A model generated the notes under the pieces. It searched no databases. It was not told the DNA's origin and was given only the letters and a program-made list of their open reading frames with translations. The position numbers and the translations under genes were made by a program. 47,769 nt of DNA, from positions 1 to 47,769 of the forward strand of contig JAHIZT010000081.1 in the NCBI GenBank assembly GCA_018814355.1, in the 5' to 3' direction. Below are positions 16,071 to 24,341 of this stretch, piece after piece (within the stretch, counting starts at the first letter, position 1; every line of letters starts with the position of its first letter). This DNA comes from Candidatus Thermoplasmatota archaeon (lineage in GTDB: Archaea; Thermoplasmatota; Thermoplasmata; UBA10834).

Positions 16071-16112
16071 CGTTAATAACGGTCCAGATACTAGGCTTCC
16101 CCGTTATTAACG
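16071..16112. promoter_or_regulatory. Paired palindromic operator candidate upstream of cbiMQO
   Basis: CGTTAATAACGG (16071-16082) and its exact reverse complement CCGTTATTAACG (16101-16112) are separated by 18 bp. Each arm is itself an odd palindrome, CGTTA-A/T-TAACG. Centres are 30 bp apart, close to three helical turns. Widely spaced inverted arms like these recall NikR-type nickel operators, but the regulator is unknown. A partial third copy (TTATTAAC) overlaps the cbiM TATA box. Confidence 0.5.
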
Positions 16113-16121
16113 ATGGCGAAG

Positions 16122-16133
16122 ATTTTATTAACA
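16122..16133 (+). promoter_or_regulatory. TATA box of cbiMQO
   Basis: ATTTTATTAACA is centred about 32 nt before ATG 16161, predicting a very short leader. It overlaps a copy of the operator arm. Confidence 0.45.
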
Positions 16134-16160
16134 ATGCATTAGCTGAATGTGCGGGTTCAG

Positions 16161-16862
16161 ATGGCACATATCCACCTGGAGGACGGTGCATTCACACTGT
16201 TCTGGGTAGCGGTCTGGTCGCTCATTGCAGCGGGAATCATATCCGCAGCGCTATTCCGGCAGGGCGGCAACAAGATACCGACCCGAAAGCTGGCAATAGC
16301 CGCGATGTGCGTCGCGGTCGGGTTCGCGATCTTTCAGGTCGAGATCCCGGTCTTCGGCGGGGTCCACATAAACCTCACCCCACTGATGGGCATCCTGCTA
16401 GGACCATCCCTAGGGACTCTATCCGTGCTAGTGATTAACATATTCAGCGCCGCCATCGGCCACGGCGGCTGGGGGATGATCGGGGCCAACACCATAGTGA
16501 ATGTGGTGGAGGTCGTCCTTGGATACTATGCGTACAAGCTGCTCAGGTCAGGTTTGAGACTAGGGCGATTCCCGTCAGGCTTCGGATCAGCAGCAATCGC
16601 TTTGACCGTAAGCGCATTCGTCGTCGTAGGAATTGTCAGCGTGTCCGAGCTGCAGGATTCCGCGCAGACCAGAGACCAGACATTCAATAACATGCTCGTG
16701 CTCGCGGCGGCGAACATCGTGACCGGCTTGGTGGAGGGGGTGGTGACAGGATACATGGTATCATTCATCGGCAGGGTCAGGCCAGACCTTCTGGAGGGGT
16801 CTGAGGGCGGCGGGCGGCAAGAAGGACCCACACAAGCTCCCGGGGAGGCAGCGCATGTCTAG
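16161..16862 (+). CDS. cbiM: CbiM-family substrate-binding membrane component, Co/Ni ECF transporter
   Basis: A 233-residue membrane protein with the CbiM/NikM signatures: an N-terminal histidine motif (MAHIHLEDGAF), VEIPVFGGVHINLTPLMGILLGP, and NIFSAAIGHGGWGMIGANT. In the family the free N-terminus and a histidine at position 2 bind Co(II) or Ni(II). Here the sequence begins Met-Ala-His, so removal of Met would put histidine at position 2. No cbiN gene follows; cbiQ overlaps the 3' end by eight bases. Cobalt versus nickel cannot be decided from sequence. Confidence 0.85.
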   Translation: MAHIHLEDGAFTLFWVAVWSLIAAGIISAALFRQGGNKIPTRKLAIAAMCVAVGFAIFQVEIPVFGGVHINLTPLMGILLGPSLGTLSVLVINIFSAAIGHGGWGMIGANTIVNVVEVVLGYYAYKLLRSGLRLGRFPSGFGSAAIALTVSAFVVVGIVSVSELQDSAQTRDQTFNNMLVLAAANIVTGLVEGVVTGYMVSFIGRVRPDLLEGSEGGGRQEGPTQAPGEAAHV

Positions 16863-17679
16863 GAGGTCTTACACAAGACACATTCCCGACTTCAGGCTCG
16901 TCACGTTCCTGGCGGAGAACGGCCGCAGCGCCGTCCACATGATGAGCCCGTGGACTAAGGGGGTCTTGCTGGTCATGATCATACTGCTCGTCATCGTCTT
17001 GACCGATCTCTACCTCCTCCTGATCATGTTCGGTGTCGTCCTCACCTTCTACATCATAGGGAGGCTCCCGATCCGCCTCCTCATAGGCTGGTACTCGATT
17101 CCAGTGCTGTTCGTGGTCACTCTCTCTGTCATGTTCATGTTCACTGAGCCGGGGACCATCATCGTCGGGACAAGATTCTTAGGGATCCACATCGCGCTGA
17201 CTGACAATGGGGTGTTGCTGTTTGTGAAACTGCTGGTGAGAGCACTGGTTGTTGTCACGTTCTCCCTCGCGGTATTCATGACCACCAGGTACTCGTACAT
17301 AGCCCACATCGCCTCGAGGACGCTCCCAAGAACCCTGGCAAACATCTTCCTCCTCTCTTACAGGTTCACTTTCGAGACCTCTGATGAGATGTCCGATGTT
17401 CTGGACGCACTGCATGCGAGGAGCGGAAACCTAGCGAAGGGAGCTTCGAAACAGACGAGGATGTTCGCGGGGATATTCGGACTCGCATTCGTGCATGCCT
17501 TCGAAAGGGCCGAGAGGATAGCCAAGGCGATGGAAGCGAGGGGATTCTCAGGCGAGTTCCCGAGATACGAGAAGCTCCCTCAGCCCGGCCCCGGAGGATA
17601 CGCCCTGATAGCGCTGGCGGTCCTCGCATTTGGAATCGTCTCATACTCGAGATACGTGAACAATCTATTCGGATGGTGA
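16855..17679 (+). CDS. cbiQ: CbiQ, transmembrane T-component of the Co/Ni ECF transporter
   Basis: A 274-residue membrane protein with an N-terminal cytoplasmic stretch, hydrophobic spans between about residues 35 and 150, and the conserved cytoplasmic coupling region of EcfT/CbiQ: SRTLPRTLANIFLLSYRF and, later, AERIAKAMEARGFSG (the Ala-Arg-Gly motif that docks on the ATPase). A last span lies near the C-terminus. It links CbiM to the CbiO ATPase. The start overlaps cbiM, and cbiO follows after five bases, so the three genes form one operon. Confidence 0.88.
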   Translation: MSRRSYTRHIPDFRLVTFLAENGRSAVHMMSPWTKGVLLVMIILLVIVLTDLYLLLIMFGVVLTFYIIGRLPIRLLIGWYSIPVLFVVTLSVMFMFTEPGTIIVGTRFLGIHIALTDNGVLLFVKLLVRALVVVTFSLAVFMTTRYSYIAHIASRTLPRTLANIFLLSYRFTFETSDEMSDVLDALHARSGNLAKGASKQTRMFAGIFGLAFVHAFERAERIAKAMEARGFSGEFPRYEKLPQPGPGGYALIALAVLAFGIVSYSRYVNNLFGW

Positions 17680-17684
17680 TATGA

Positions 17685-18542
17685 ATGGTGTCAGATGCTG
17701 CCTGCGTGAAGTGTCCTCCCGGAGAGGCAAATGAGATTGTACATGTCGACTGCGTGACGCACAGGTATCCCGACGGGACGGAAGGGATACACAACATGTG
17801 TTTCAGAGTCTACGAGAGAGAAATCGTCGCCGTCTGCGGCCCCAACGGCGCTGGGAAATCTACTCTGATAGAACACATAAACGGCCTGATGATGCCCGAT
17901 GTCGGCCGCGTGAGAGTGTTCGGGGTCGACATCGACAAGAAGAATGTCGGCGAGATCCGGAAGAAGGTAGGGCTGGTGTTCCAGGATGCGGACTCACAGC
18001 TCTTCTCTCCGACCGTCCTCGAGGATGTCATGTTCGGCCCGCTCAACCTCGGCATGTCGGTAGAGGACGCGAGGAAGCGTGCGGAATGGGCACTCGGAGT
18101 GGTCGGGATCAAGGAGCTGAACAAGATCCCACACTACCTGAGCGGGGGACAGCAGAGGCTCGTGGCAATCGCTGGAGTCCTCGCGATGGACCCGAAGATA
18201 CTCGTGGTGGACGAACCAACGGGCGACCTCGACCCATCGAACGCGCTCAGGATAGAGGCGCTCCTCAGGTCGCTAAGAAACGAGCATGGGATCAGCGTTG
18301 TCGTCGCGCTGCATGACATGGACATGGCAGCCCGTCTCGCGGACAGGATCTGCATTGTGAAGGACGGCGCTGTCATCGCCGAGGGCAAGCCGGAGGATAT
18401 ACTCTACGACGAGAAGCTCCTGCACTCCGCGGGCCTCGAGCTCCCTGATGTGGCCAGATTGTACCGCGACCTCGGGCTCAAGGCGAAGGGCGCGAAGAAG
18501 CCTCTCAGCCTCGACGAGCTCGTCAGCACACTGAAGAAGTGA
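17685..18542 (+). CDS. cbiO: CbiO, ATPase of the Co/Ni ECF transporter
   Basis: A 285-residue ABC ATPase with Walker A GPNGAGKST, Q-loop VFQDADSQLFSPTVLEDV, signature LSGGQQRLVAIAG and Walker B ILVVDEPTGDLD, all typical of EcfA/CbiO. The first 20 residues or so are an extra N-terminal stretch containing CVKCPP. ATG 17685 lies five bases after a GGTGAT that overlaps the cbiQ stop. It ends the operon; a small hairpin at 18557-18570 follows. Confidence 0.92.
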   Translation: MVSDAACVKCPPGEANEIVHVDCVTHRYPDGTEGIHNMCFRVYEREIVAVCGPNGAGKSTLIEHINGLMMPDVGRVRVFGVDIDKKNVGEIRKKVGLVFQDADSQLFSPTVLEDVMFGPLNLGMSVEDARKRAEWALGVVGIKELNKIPHYLSGGQQRLVAIAGVLAMDPKILVVDEPTGDLDPSNALRIEALLRSLRNEHGISVVVALHDMDMAARLADRICIVKDGAVIAEGKPEDILYDEKLLHSAGLELPDVARLYRDLGLKAKGAKKPLSLDELVSTLKK

Positions 18543-18556
18543 AAACTAGAGGTTTG

Positions 18557-18585
18557 GGAAAGGGTTTTCCTTAGGCGGTTCGCCT
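18557..18585. terminator. Two small hairpins between convergent cbiO and surface-protein genes
   Basis: GGAAA-GGGT-TTTCC (18557-18570) and AGGCG-GTT-CGCCT (18573-18585) lie in the 41-nt gap between the two stop codons, the second touching the surface-protein stop. They may act as terminators for either strand. Stems are only five pairs each. Confidence 0.35.
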
Positions 18586-21500
18586 ATCTCTTCCTTCTGG
18601 ATGCGACGATCACAACGGCCGCGATGAGCATCACCGGGATAAGCAGAGTCGGGAACTCGGGTATCCAGCCGCTCACGTTGACGGTCATCGTGTCGCTATC
18701 GGAATTCCCATCACCGTCAGTCACGGTCAGCGTGACCAAGACGGTCTCCGGGTCGAGGCCGAAGATGAACGATACATTTTCGCCCCAGAGCGTGTGGTCC
18801 ACGCCGTCTGACGTGAATGTCCAAGTCCAGTTGACAATCCCGACATTATCCGAAGATGCCGAAGCGTCGAAGTACACGAGTTCACCGGACATGACGAACT
18901 GGTCAAGCCCCGCCTCAGCTATTGGGGGCACGGTGTCCGAGGCCGTCACCGTCAGTGTATCGGAGTCCTCGTTGCCGGCTGCGTCCCACACGGTCAGCGT
19001 GACGTCATACGAGCCGCTCGCGTGGAAGGTAGTCGACACGGTCTCACCAAACAGCACGACTGTATCGCCGAGGTCGTCGACGTACTCCCACCTGTAGATG
19101 GCCACGCCGACGTTGTCACTGGAAGCGGTCCCATCTAGCAATGTGGGGATGTTCGTGTCGGCCGATTGATCAGGGCCAGCGTCAGCCACTGGTGGATCAG
19201 TGTCGACCGCTATCAGCCGACTGTCACCCATTCCGTGGTTGCCCCAGTCACTGACTCCGAACACCATCAGGTACTCTCCACTGGCGACTGTCGTGTCGAA
19301 GGTGAACTGCAGACCCGATACGCTCCATTGGCCTATCTGCTGGCTTCCAATCCACATCCACCACGAGCTGCCGGGATCCTTCTGCACTACCTGACCTTCA
19401 GGAGCGAACACGCCCGTCGGATCCGAGAGATCTGCTTGGCCTCCGCCCATGTCGAACTGGTAGGTATAAGGAGTACCAGTGTCTCTATCGAAGTACATCG
19501 TACCGCTCTGCCAGAAGGGTGCGGATGCGTTCATGTACGATCCCCTCAACGCGTCGTACGTGTCAGGACCCCAAGTGATGGTCCAACATGGCAGATACTG
19601 GCTGTCCGTGCTGTTCCAGAGCAACCCGCCTGTGGTCTGAGCTGACCATTCGTAGTGGATTGTGTAATGGTCTCCGACGACCGAATACGGTACACTGTCG
19701 CTCGGCCAAGCAAGAGGATCGAGATTGGTGTACAGGAACTGTACGTTGATGAAATAGTCCCACATGCCGTCGTTGTACCAGAAGCCGAAGTGCCACAGTT
19801 GAATCGAGGAAACATCCTCCTCGTCGAACTCGATGTCCGTGACGGAAGGCCTGACAGTTGAAACGTTCTCTAGCGGAGCCTGGTCCCAAAGCGTTACGTT
19901 CGGCATCCAGGTGTCTGGCACTAGCGAAGTGCTGACCTCGACCTCCGTGAGACCTGTTGCATTGAGAACCCCGCTCGCGTGTTCGTGGTCCGTCGCATTC
20001 GCAACCCATATGAGGGGTATCGCTGGGATCCACATCTCGTAGTAGCCAGAGCCATCGGTCATCATCGAATTCGTCTCGCTATGATCCTCTGGACCGATCC
20101 CGATTTCCATCTCCGCACCGCTCAAGGGACTGCCCGTATCACTGTCATTGATCCAGCCGTAGAGCTTGCATGTATCAGGGACATCCCAGGGAGTAAGTTC
20201 CACTACCCAGTAGTTTGCACCGGGGACAACAGTCACAGGCTCGTTGTAATCACGGTAATTCATCGCCCAAACCTGAAGCGTATAGTCACCTGAGACGAGT
20301 GATGTGAAGTTGTACTCGCCCATTCCGTCCGCATTTACCCAGTCTTCATAGACCATGGAGCGCACCTGAAGGTTGGCATTGGGAACCGGCAAACGGCTGT
20401 ACTTGTCTATGACCGTCCCGTTCATCCACGCATCGACCGGCCAGAGGACGAAGTCCATCCAAAGGGTCTCTCCAGGAGCGATATCTATCATCGACCAGGT
20501 CCTGGAGTAGCCATCCGACTCAGCCCCAATCGCGATGTCAGTACCGTCGAACGTGTCCAGAGTATACTCTCCCAAAGAGTCTGTGATCGTCATTGACACA
20601 TTGCCGAGGAAGTCATTCGTATAGACCCTGGCCATTCCGATACCTAGTCCTGTGCTCCCGTCCGTCACATTGCCCATGATTGTGGCGGAATGTGGAACTA
20701 ACCATGCATCGAGGACGATGTCATCGCTCGGGTTGACGTCGATCTCCTCATACATATTCATGCTGTAGCCAGACCTGGAAAACCACACGTCCGCAGTCCC
20801 GTTCGTGACATTCATCTCGTAGTACCCAAAGGAATCCGTAAAGGTGAAGTTCGAGTACCCACCGCGTTCCATCCACTCATTGTAGGAATCATACTGAACT
20901 ACCGCGTTTGCGAGAGGAAACCCAGTATCGGCGTCATATACATGACCGCTGATCCTCGCGTCGTCCGTGTTGACAGGTGCGGCGAGGGTCAGATTCATCC
21001 AGTAGGTCATGCCCGAGACGAGTGGGTCATCTGTCTGGTTCTCGCTGCTGTCGTATCCTACGAAGTCGAACGCCCCGACACCGCCACCAACCGTGCCTGG
21101 AATGACATTCACTGAAAACAGACCGGTCACATCAGGTTGCGTCATGTTACAATAGAGAGGCATGCCATCGCCCATACTCGCGGGGTCGTTGATGTACCCG
21201 ATGATGTTGCCTCCGGTCACCGGGTTCCCGTCGGTGTCCTTGACAAAACCAGTTATCACAACATCTGCGACCAACGGGGCTATCGGAGTCAGCGTGATGT
21301 CCGCCCGGACCTCCTCATCTGCGACCGAAATCGCGATCGTGCTGTTAAGGTAATATGAACCGTTGGCGGCCAGAACAATGAATTCGAACCCACCATACAC
21401 CGTGATGTTGAAGTTCCCGCTCGGGTCGGTCCAGAAACCTCCAGATGGGCCCCCGCCGGACATCATCATCATAGCGAGTATGTAGGCCTCAACCGGATTC

Positions 21501-21649
21501 GATGATTCGTCCGTGACGGTACCTACAATCCATCCCTCCAGGCCCTGTGCTTCGGAGTTCTCCGGAGCGAGCACAAGGAATCCTGTCAGCATCGAAGCAC
21601 ACAGCAGCAAAGCCGCAAAGATGTTCATACGGCGTCCTAGCTCGGCCAT
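18584..21649 (-). CDS. Large modular surface protein: carboxypeptidase-regulatory-like repeats, PKD domains, PEF-CTERM-like tail
   Basis: A 1021-residue secreted protein. An N-terminal signal peptide (residues 8-35, MNIFAALLLCASMLTGFL) is followed by at least six carboxypeptidase-regulatory-like beta repeats, each opening like GTVTDESSNPVEAYIL, GFVKDTDGNPVTGG, GHVYDADTGFPLANA or GWINDSDTGSPLSGA. A Trp/Tyr-rich region without a recognised domain comes next, then two PKD-like domains (ADAGPDQSADTNIPTLLDGT and EAGLDQFVMSGELVYFDAS). The end, IPEFPTLLIPVMLIAAVV plus RRKR, is a PEF-CTERM-like sorting tail. Many N-glycosylation sequons occur. ATG 21649 follows a strong AAGGAGGA site. It is probably an S-layer-associated or adhesive protein. 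Confidence 0.88.
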   Translation of the reverse strand: MAELGRRMNIFAALLLCASMLTGFLVLAPENSEAQGLEGWIVGTVTDESSNPVEAYILAMMMMSGGGPSGGFWTDPSGNFNITVYGGFEFIVLAANGSYYLNSTIAISVADEEVRADITLTPIAPLVADVVITGFVKDTDGNPVTGGNIIGYINDPASMGDGMPLYCNMTQPDVTGLFSVNVIPGTVGGGVGAFDFVGYDSSENQTDDPLVSGMTYWMNLTLAAPVNTDDARISGHVYDADTGFPLANAVVQYDSYNEWMERGGYSNFTFTDSFGYYEMNVTNGTADVWFSRSGYSMNMYEEIDVNPSDDIVLDAWLVPHSATIMGNVTDGSTGLGIGMARVYTNDFLGNVSMTITDSLGEYTLDTFDGTDIAIGAESDGYSRTWSMIDIAPGETLWMDFVLWPVDAWMNGTVIDKYSRLPVPNANLQVRSMVYEDWVNADGMGEYNFTSLVSGDYTLQVWAMNYRDYNEPVTVVPGANYWVVELTPWDVPDTCKLYGWINDSDTGSPLSGAEMEIGIGPEDHSETNSMMTDGSGYYEMWIPAIPLIWVANATDHEHASGVLNATGLTEVEVSTSLVPDTWMPNVTLWDQAPLENVSTVRPSVTDIEFDEEDVSSIQLWHFGFWYNDGMWDYFINVQFLYTNLDPLAWPSDSVPYSVVGDHYTIHYEWSAQTTGGLLWNSTDSQYLPCWTITWGPDTYDALRGSYMNASAPFWQSGTMYFDRDTGTPYTYQFDMGGGQADLSDPTGVFAPEGQVVQKDPGSSWWMWIGSQQIGQWSVSGLQFTFDTTVASGEYLMVFGVSDWGNHGMGDSRLIAVDTDPPVADAGPDQSADTNIPTLLDGTASSDNVGVAIYRWEYVDDLGDTVVLFGETVSTTFHASGSYDVTLTVWDAAGNEDSDTLTVTASDTVPPIAEAGLDQFVMSGELVYFDASASSDNVGIVNWTWTFTSDGVDHTLWGENVSFIFGLDPETVLVTLTVTDGDGNSDSDTMTVNVSGWIPEFPTLLIPVMLIAAVVIVASRRKR

Positions 21650-21682
21650 TTTCAGAATCCTCCTTACAATGATCAAACCAGC

Positions 21683-21742
21683 GGCACCCAAGGGGGGCAA
21701 GGGTGCCCAGGTCCGCAATAGTACAGCTTTGTTCAATATTTA
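21683..21742 (-). promoter_or_regulatory. Promoter and 5' hairpin of the surface-protein gene
   Basis: On the minus strand, GGCTAAATATT near 21732-21742 is a TATA candidate predicting a start near 21710. The leader then begins with a seven-pair stem (21683-21689 with 21701-21707) before the AAGGAGGA site at 21655-21662. A hairpin at the 5' end could stabilise the mRNA. Confidence 0.4.
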
Positions 21743-21974
21743 GCCCTGTCGTTCCTGACACGCTCATAAGCAAGTCTCCAAGAGGATGGTTTGTAGAGGG
21801 TTCCAGCAAGCGTTCCCCTAAGCCATCTCAGTTCGGGAGCAGCTATATTGGTGAAGGAACGGACTCTCGCCTCACAGCAAGGAGGGGAAGACCTCGCCTG
21901 AAACCGATACGATCCGATGGAGGGAATGGTCTAAGGAGGCGTTCGACGAGGCCTCGAGGACGGACAAGCTAATC

Positions 21975-23615
21975 ATGCTCGACCTCAGCGCTGTCTGGTG
22001 CCATTGGTGCCACGTCATGGACGAGACGACCTACTCCGACACTCGCGTCATCAAAACCGTCAACGAGCGTTTCGTTCCTGTGCGGGTCGACATAGACCGC
22101 AGACCGGACATATCTGAGAGATACAATCGAGGCGGGTTTCCAACCACCACGTTCCTATCCAACAAGGGTGAGTTCGTCTGGGGAGCGACATATGTGCCGC
22201 CTCAGGACATGATCAAAGTACTTCAGGCGATCCTGGACGCAAAGGCTTCCGGGGAGGTCGACAAGGCGCTGGAGAGAGGACGAATGACCTATCTGGACAT
22301 CTCGAAGGTGTGGGAGAAACGAGCAATACCTGATTCCGAGTTCGTCGACGCGATCTTCGAGGACATATTCTCCGCGTACGATGTTGAGTTCGGCGGGTTC
22401 GGACTTCAACAGAAGTTCCCGCAGCCGAATGCAATCGACCTAATGCTCAGAAGATACTCCAAGGACTGGGACCAGGAACTCGTTGGAGCAGTCGAGAACA
22501 CGCTGGACCGGATGGCCGGGGGGTTGTACGACAGGGAAGAGGGGGGAGTGTTCAGATACTCGGTCACGCGAGACTGGCGAGAGCCGCACTACGAGAAGAT
22601 GCTCGAGACGAACATCGGCTTCCTCAAGAACGCAGTACACGCGTTCAAAATACTCAAGAGGGAGCGCTACGCCGACCTTGCGCGGGGAACGGCTAGCTTC
22701 ATAGTCAAGGTGCTATGGGACACGGATCCAGGCGGCTTCTTTGGGAGTCAAGACGCCGATGAGGAGTACTACAAGCTGTCTATCAAGGAACGATCCATGA
22801 GAAAGGCGCCGGCTATTGACAGGCGTATCTACGCGGGGTGGAATGCGGAGGGAGTGAAAACGATGATCGAGGCCGGGGCGCTCTTGGGAGAAGAGAATTG
22901 GGTCTCAGCTGGCAGATCCGCATGGGAGTACTCCAAGGAGCATCTGTGGAACCCTGATGCGGGACTGGTCAGACACTTGGAAGGCAATGAGGTCTACCTT
23001 TTCGAGGACCAGGTGTCCTTCCTCAAGTCGCTAATCGCGATCCTGGAAATCACAAACGACCCCCATTTACTGGCAACGGCTGATTCCCTTGTCAAGAGTG
23101 TGGAGAGAGACTTCTCAAGTCCTGAGGGAGGCTACGTGGACGTCCTGAAGTCAGACGAAGCCGTGGGCGAACTCGGTTCGCCCAGGAGGTCGCTCATGGC
23201 TAACGCCGAATGGGCCGAGGCGATCGCGCTTCTAGGGGGCGTGAGTCGCAACCTCGATCTCACGAAGAAGGCATGGGATACTCTGCAATCATTCTCGAGA
23301 AAGGACGTCGAGGCACACGGAGTCTTCGCGGCTCCCTATGTCTCAGCTTGGTGGACCCTGGCCCAAGGACCGATGGTTGTCGAGATCCACGGCGCTGCCA
23401 AGATGGATCCACTCTCACTTCCTCTTTGGATCGCCGCAAAGGAGGCTCTGAACCCAGCCGCAATTGCTGTTGTGGCCAGAGATAAAATGGACTTCGCGGC
23501 GCGCCATGATGATCCGTTTGCGGTAGTATGCACGAGCGTGGGTTGCTCGAAAGAAATCACGAACGCGGACGAGCTCAAGCAGAAGCTCAGGCCAGTCATG
23601 GCCAGTCAAATCTAA
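21975..23615 (+). CDS. DUF255/YyaL (SPATA20)-like thioredoxin-domain protein, start unresolved
   Basis: At least 546 residues. A thioredoxin-like N-terminus with WCHWCHVMDETTYSD and the GGFPTTTFLSNKGEFVWGATYVPP region is followed by an (alpha/alpha)6-barrel-like remainder (GGFGLQQKFPQPN, DRMAGGLYDREEGGVFRYSV, HYEKMLETN, GWNAEG), as in the SPATA20/YyaL family. Family members carry about 30 more residues before the CxxC. The same frame upstream supplies IRWREWSKEAFDEASRTDK (from about 21912), but between a stop at 21852 and ATG 21975 there is no ATG, GTG, TTG or CTG. An indel (for example in the G run near 21882-21887) or a rare start codon is possible. Function is poorly known. Confidence 0.82.
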   Translation: MLDLSAVWCHWCHVMDETTYSDTRVIKTVNERFVPVRVDIDRRPDISERYNRGGFPTTTFLSNKGEFVWGATYVPPQDMIKVLQAILDAKASGEVDKALERGRMTYLDISKVWEKRAIPDSEFVDAIFEDIFSAYDVEFGGFGLQQKFPQPNAIDLMLRRYSKDWDQELVGAVENTLDRMAGGLYDREEGGVFRYSVTRDWREPHYEKMLETNIGFLKNAVHAFKILKRERYADLARGTASFIVKVLWDTDPGGFFGSQDADEEYYKLSIKERSMRKAPAIDRRIYAGWNAEGVKTMIEAGALLGEENWVSAGRSAWEYSKEHLWNPDAGLVRHLEGNEVYLFEDQVSFLKSLIAILEITNDPHLLATADSLVKSVERDFSSPEGGYVDVLKSDEAVGELGSPRRSLMANAEWAEAIALLGGVSRNLDLTKKAWDTLQSFSRKDVEAHGVFAAPYVSAWWTLAQGPMVVEIHGAAKMDPLSLPLWIAAKEALNPAAIAVVARDKMDFAARHDDPFAVVCTSVGCSKEITNADELKQKLRPVMASQI

Positions 23616-23652
23616 ATATCCGTGAACTGCATAACAGCGTCCTGGGCTTGCC

Positions 23653-24216
23653 ATGGCGAGGAAAGCGAAGCTGATTCCGAAGAAGATGTTGTCAAGTGAT
23701 GAGAGAGTCATGTTCGAAATGCGCCCGAGCGCTTGGCTCTACATGAAAGCGGCCTCGATGGCGCTGCTGATCGCGATGGTCTCCCTGATCATCTTCCTTT
23801 GGAAGTGGATCCCCAACGCCCCGTCGATTCCCTACTTGAGCGACTATCTGGACGGGAGCGACGGCGACCTTGTTCAATGGGCCTTCGGGGGGCTGTTCTT
23901 CGTAATGTTCATCTTTTTCTCGTACAGGTACCTGAAATGGGGGAGCACCGTCTATGCTGCAACGGATGAGCGCATCATTACTCAGCATGGGATCCTGAAC
24001 AGGACTTACGAGGACATCCCTGTCACCATGATCACCAACGTAGACCTCGCACAGTCCATAGGGAAGAGGGCGCTCGGGTACGGCACCATAGTCTTCTCGA
24101 CCCAGGGATTGTCGGGCGCCAAGAAGGCAGGCATGGTGTGGGAAGCGGTCCCCAACCCCTTCGCTGTCAGAAGAAAGATCCAAGAGGTCATGGACGTCAG
24201 AGTCAAGCCGAAGTGA
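23653..24216 (+). CDS. Membrane protein with bacterial-type PH domain (YdbS-like)
   Basis: A 187-residue protein with two hydrophobic spans (about residues 31-50 and 74-94) and a C-terminal bPH2-type PH domain beginning GSTVYAATDERIITQHGILNRTYEDIPVTMITNVDLAQS. That YAAT-R-I-GI pattern is characteristic of YdbS/YdbT-like PH proteins. It sits in the membrane with the PH domain probably facing the cytoplasm. A CTAAATATC TATA candidate lies at the end of the preceding gene. Role unknown. Confidence 0.8.
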   Translation: MARKAKLIPKKMLSSDERVMFEMRPSAWLYMKAASMALLIAMVSLIIFLWKWIPNAPSIPYLSDYLDGSDGDLVQWAFGGLFFVMFIFFSYRYLKWGSTVYAATDERIITQHGILNRTYEDIPVTMITNVDLAQSIGKRALGYGTIVFSTQGLSGAKKAGMVWEAVPNPFAVRRKIQEVMDVRVKPK

Positions 24217-24249
24217 GATCGCTAGATTCTTTCGAAAACCTCATCTGTT

Positions 24250-24292
24250 CGGGGGAAGGACAATCCCCCGGAATGCAATCGCAAATGCAATC
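24250..24292 (+). promoter_or_regulatory. Structured region upstream of iorA: 7-bp GC hairpin and direct repeat
   Basis: CGGGGGA (24250-24256) and TCCCCCG (24264-24270) form a perfect seven-pair stem with a seven-base loop. AATGCAATC then occurs twice, at 24272-24280 and 24284-24292, 12 bp apart. The region may combine a terminator of the PH-protein gene with a regulatory site for iorAB. It lies within the 125-nt gap before iorA. Confidence 0.4.
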
Positions 24293-24341
24293 AGCCCCAG
24301 GGACGTTACCGTGTCCTGAAAGGGGATCGGAGGAAGACCGT

